A stretch of 47,246 nucleotides of DNA. Source: Glutinoglossum americanum. Taxonomy: Eukaryota > Ascomycota > Geoglossomycetes > Geoglossales > Geoglossaceae. The stretch spans positions 1 through 47,246 of the forward strand of contig JAGHQL010000195.1 in the NCBI GenBank assembly GCA_020080175.1, given 5' to 3'. Under the pieces are notes generated by a model. It was given only the letters and a program-made list of their open reading frames with translations. It was not told the DNA's origin and ran no database searches. The first letter of the stretch is position 1. Each line of letters opens with the position of its first letter. Both the position numbers and the translations under genes were made by a program. Below, in pieces: positions 43,371-47,246 of this stretch.

Positions 43371-45824
43371 CGAGGGGAGTGGAAAGAAAAACGCTTGAGA
43401 GGCAGCAATCAGGCCAAACCTCATATCGTGGCATTCTGATAAATTCGCTCGTGGTATCGGGAGGAGAATAGAACGAAAGGTCGTGGTACTCGGGTAATCA
43501 CCCCCCTCTAGTTACAGCAACAACAAAACACTCACTCAACCCAGATCCCAGACCCCAGATCCGCTTGGCCGCTCGAACAAACCGAGTCGCCCGTCCACAC
43601 TTGCCCCACAGCGTCGTCTTCATCTCACAACCCCAAACCCGCCTAACCCTTGCATATGCAAGTCCGTTTAACTCCAGCATTGCATCGTGGCTGCGTTCGA
43701 TGGATGTAACATTGCAGCGCAGTCAGAAATCCCCGATGCTTGGGCACGGCATGAGTGGCTGAAAAAGTCTAAGTGTCCCGAGGACCCAGGGCGGGCTCTG
43801 ACCCTGCAGCGTGATACAACAGGGCTTCTAGCTTCTGATTAGAACTGTCTAATCTTTCTTTTTATTTTTATTTTCCCTTTTAGCATGGTGGTAGGCCGGC
43901 AATCAAGCAACCAGAGGAGGGTGTGGGACCGACAAACACGTGAGGCCCTCTCTTCTGCGGAGCTTTAGGAAGGTGATACCATTCCAGTAGACAATTGTAC
44001 GACGGCCGCGGACGCTCTCACCTGTTTCCGTCTAGAAGCTCGACGGGCGATGGATATTCTAGAGCCAGCGTTCTTGTTTCATTCACATCGTCTCACAATA
44101 CATTTTGTCTCTCAGCCCTCGGTGGAACGCGCGAAAATGCTCCATCCTGGCTCTCGGCGTTTCCACTCTCGAGACCGCCGCGAACACAATCCAGCGGGAC
44201 ATCCACCCCGTCCGTATTCCAGATTAGGTTTTAAAAAAAACCTGTTTCCTCTTGCCTCCGTCTCTCGGAACGAACATATTCCGTAGGGGGGGTTTGTGTT
44301 GTCACTTGAGACACCGTCGTCTGGTCATACTCCGATGGCTAGATGACGCTGCTGCTGCTGTCTTGGCCAGTAGAATTGATAGAACCGAGACCACTACGCA
44401 CTATAGTCGCGCTGGTACGTAGCACTTGTACCTGCACCAACGCAGCAGAAGAAGATCCGCGATCTGTCCTGCAGCCTCCAAGATGATTGGGACTTTCTTT
44501 CTCCACGATTCTCGCTTCCGAGACGATGGGAGATTGCGGCAATTTAATATCCCTGCCGCACCGATCGAATCGGAGACCAACCGTGCTCCTCCCCAAAATA
44601 ATTGTGCATGCGCTCCCTGCACTTCCTCACTGCCACTTTGAGACTTTCGACGTTCGAAGGACCCGAATCTCCACCGGATCGGGGCCTTTTCTGGGAGAGA
44701 GAAGAAGAAGAAAAGAAGCAAAAAAAAAAAACAGGAGGATTCCATCCGCGCCCTCCCCCATCCCTTTCCTCCGAACCTACACCAACAACCCCCCCAGCCT
44801 CTGTTGTTGCCCGATAACCCAAAGCCACAGGATCGACAAAAGAAAAAAAAAAAGAAAAAGGAAACACCCAGGTGGCGACTCTGCCTCCAAAGCGGTAAGC
44901 GATTTCCAGGTACGACATCCCCGCCCGCCAATGTCAGAAACCCCAACAATGATCCCCCCCCAAAAAAAAAAAAAACGCCAGATTCGAACGACGGGGTTCG
45001 AATGGATGATGGATGGATGTTGCTCAGCTTTTACGTCAGCGCCTTTTTCTCTTTCTTTCTTCCTCTCATCCATTCGTAGAATGTAACGCCGGCTCGCGGC
45101 AGGTGTCTAGCTCACTTGAGCTACACGGCGTGAGCACTTTTTCCTCGGCCCTGTCTCTTCTCTTCTTTTTTTTTTTTCTTGGGGGGGGGGGACACCGGGG
45201 AGGAGCCCATGCTGAACGGTCCCGGCGGTGGGCGGTCACGGATTTCCTTGACCGGGGGGCGGGGAGGGTGCCATGACGCATGCTATGGCTGCTCTGTGGC
45301 TGCCTCCTCGTCGATGCTCGTCACTCGCTCTGGCCGCCGTCTCGTCCGCGCGCTCTGCTCTTTTTCTTTTCTTTTTTCTTTCTTTTGCAGCTATCCGACT
45401 GACCCTGTCTGGGGTGTGGATCCTAGCACTTTGTGCGCGGCAAGGCTTTTTCCTTGTGCCCTACAGGGTATTTGTTTATTGGTGGCGTGGCTAGGTGGTG
45501 CCGCGCATCTGTTGCGTTTGTCGATGGGCTTGACCATCGGATCCGTGTTCAGACCCTCCCCTCTCTTTCTTTTCTGGGAGAGTAAATAATGGAAAAGGGA
45601 GCAATGATCAATTTAAAGGACGAGCTCACACCCTGTTCTTTTTCCTCCTCCTTCTGCTGCTGCCATAAATATTTATTTGATCGAGGTCTTTTCTTCTCCA
45701 CTCGTTCACGACTTGGGAGAACGCTCTCGCCCTCATCTTCCGTTTCTACTCTCATATTCATTTATTACTTTTTACTTTTTTTTTGGCACAAGCCCAACTA
45801 TATCCGTCTGTGCGTCGTATCGAG

Positions 45825-47096
45825 ATGCGTTCTGCTCTGATCCTATCCGCCCTCGCGGTCATCGCCGCTGCGATTCCAAGCCCCCAGGAATTGCCCATTG
45901 ATGCCATTGACACGGTGCCGGACCCTGACGTGCAAGGCCCAGACCCCACTATCCAAACTGACCCCGTCGACTACGACTCGTCGGCCGCCATCAAAGCTGC
46001 TATCGCTGATGTCGAACAGGATCCTCCATCCATCAGGAAGAAGCGCGATGGCGGCTGCGAACCACAGCCGGCGGGATCGGGTCCCGTGCCCTACCCTGAC
46101 TCTCCAGAAGCCTTCCTCGCCAGCAGTGACATTGCGTCCACCGCTGGATCCGCGGCGACGCCCGCTAGCTACAGCCAATCGTTCAGCAATCTGAACGGCT
46201 CTATCAGTTCGCTAGGTTATATGGGCTTGTATACACTCACCTCATATGATGTGGCTTTGTGTGCCTCAAAATGCAATAACGCCTATCCGTGCCAGGCTTT
46301 CAATATTTACTTCGAGCGCGATCCAACCGTGAACCCGAGTTATGGCAGTGCCTGCCCTAACCCTCCTAGCTTGACTAACATCAAATGCACGCTTTGGGGA
46401 TATCCGGTCTATGCTGAGACGGCCAAGAATACCGGCCAATGGCGGTCCCAATTCCAGGTCGTGATTGCTGGTTCGAACGGGTATAACAGGGTCCTACCTT
46501 ATAAGACACCCTCCGGATGGACTGGTCCCACCGTTCTTCCCGGGGCTATCAACGCGCCTTTGTTGGTATGTCTTTCACCCTATACCGCACCTCGAGTCAC
46601 ATCTAGAGCATAATTTATCTGACATGTGAAAAAATGTTTAGAACGGCGCCAACACGTACATGGGCTACAAGTTCTTTAAGGACATCTACGACCCCTCCGT
46701 CTGCACTGCAGCCTGCGACGCCACCACCGCATACAACAGACGCCACCCTTCAAACTGCAAATACAACGTCTGCGTAAGTCCCTCTCCCCAAGCCCGCGAC
46801 CAAAGAGGAGAGAAAAAAAAAAGAAAAAAACAAACCCCACCATCTCTTTAAGCGCCTCCACAACGCCACACAGGCTAACTCGGAGAAAAAAAAACTCCCC
46901 GAAACAGAGATACGTAAACGCATACATCCTCACCGAGAACAACGTCCCGCAGGGCTTCTACTGCTCCATGTACTCGGCCAACTGGGACCCGTCGTACGCG
47001 GCCAACACGGGCCAGACCCGCGGCTCGGACGTGTACAGGGTCGTCGACAGCGTCAGTTTCTTCAACGCCACGGCCGACTCCGGGATGACCTGTTAG
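45825..47096 (+). CDS. Secreted, Kex2-processed cysteine-containing protein
   Basis: Exons: 45825-46565, 46642-46773, 46908-47096, giving 353 residues. Residues 1-17 (MRSALILSALAVIAAAI) are a signal peptide. An acidic pro-region follows and ends at the dibasic RKKR (71-74), a Kex2/furin-like site. The mature part has two similar halves with cysteines: SYDVALCASKCNNAYPCQAF and then IYDPSVCTAACDATTAYN. Each is followed by a FNIYFERDP- or YVNAYILTEN-like strand and a CTLWGYPV / CSMYSANW strand. This suggests two apple/PAN-like modules, a type common in ascomycete extracellular proteins. The role is unknown; binding of wall or host carbohydrate would be a guess. An in-frame ATG at 45783 exists, but the hydrophobic signal starts at 45825. 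The stop is TGT TAG at 47096. Confidence 0.85.
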
Positions 47097-47148
47097 ACGG
47101 GATGGAGGAGAAGAGGGATTAGTGGGAAAAGGGGGATTGGCGATCTGA

Positions 47149-47169
47149 ATTTTTTTTTTTTTTTTTTTA
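47149..47169. repeat. Poly-T tract after the secreted-protein gene
   Basis: About 20 consecutive T residues some 50 bases beyond the stop codon at 47096. It may be part of the 3' region or a simple repeat; no function is assigned. Nothing else is seen to the end of the window. Confidence 0.7.
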
Positions 47170-47246
47170 TAATCTGATTTGGCTCTGGTGGTAGCTGATC
47201 TGACCGGCCAACAGGGCGCCGGCCAGTTTGTCGAGCGCGGAACCTG

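Larger units (their letters stand above)
40891..45824. other. Gene-free stretch, 4.9 kb
   Basis: No frame here carries a domain, signal or credible splice structure. Contents I can name are a TATA-like run (40990-41013), (CACCCTGCTT)x4 at 41729-41768, a 66-base diverged tandem repeat at 43244-43370, homopolymer tracts of A (44720, 44850, 44960), and a T/G tract at 45166-45190. The last few hundred pyrimidine-rich bases are probably promoter and leader of the secreted-protein gene at 45825. A non-coding RNA gene could hide here unseen. Confidence 0.6.

Noticed and set aside
44985-45010. GGGTTCGAAT word resembling a tRNA T-loop
   Set aside because: No acceptor stem, D-arm or anticodon arm can be drawn around it. 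Similar words at 9622, 38500 and 6179 fail in the same way.
44487-45086. 199-codon plus-strand frame
   Set aside because: It passes through three poly-A tracts (poly-Lys) and has no other structure.
1-47246. CRISPR array, rRNA, group I/II intron or biosynthetic cluster
   Set aside because: None seen. The tandem repeats have no regular unique spacers, and the genes present are unrelated housekeeping or surface-protein types.

Overview
The window is nuclear DNA of a filamentous ascomycete (Pezizomycotina). The genes are single-copy eukaryotic housekeeping types, with short (about 50-130 base) spliceosomal introns carrying GT..AG ends and CTAAC/CTGAC-like branch sites. One transposon relic has C-to-T type stop codons like those left by repeat-induced point mutation (RIP). 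The wide gene-free stretches (several kb) fit an expanded genome such as those of Pezizomycetes, but I cannot name a species. All exon models below were read by eye and checked for frame. None has transcript support.

Layout. 1-3028 is repeat debris: a GC-rich 53-base tandem repeat, a diverged 60-base repeat pair that may be LTR fossil, and an AT-rich Fot1/pogo transposase relic. 3116-4909 is an uninterrupted orphan gene with one membrane segment. 4910-9753 has no convincing gene. 9754-11813 encodes a multi-pass membrane RGS protein. 11814-14272 is gene-free. 14273-15107 (-) encodes a Kre9/Knh1-type GPI-anchored wall protein.

A dense housekeeping block follows. 16061-17993 (-) is the cytosolic phenylalanyl-tRNA synthetase alpha subunit and 18224-19383 (-) a D-2-hydroxyacid dehydrogenase. 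19738-23142 (+) is an EDEM/Htm1-type ER mannosidase with a PA domain. 23978-26608 (-) is a coiled-coil protein with a C-terminal hydrophobic segment. 27069-30676 (-) is the Kap120/importin-11 karyopherin, 31013-32580 (+) the peroxin PEX2 and 34412-35182 (+) adenine phosphoribosyltransferase. 36037-38148 (-) is an unrecognised 625-residue multi-pass membrane protein with a 25-base exon.

Two small minus-strand genes, 38647-39261 and 40447-40890, share the peptide RLPTPDL and nothing else obvious. A 4.9-kb gene-free stretch precedes a secreted, Kex2-processed cysteine-containing protein (45825-47096).

The genes form no single pathway. Two close head-to-head pairs (dehydrogenase/EDEM and KAP120/PEX2) probably share promoter regions. 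I found no CRISPR array, rRNA or convincing tRNA, and no clear new biological system. The best leads are the orphan gene beside the RIP-scarred transposon, the RLPTPDL pair, the unknown membrane protein, a GC-AG intron in the EDEM gene, and two unusual splice sites in KAP120.
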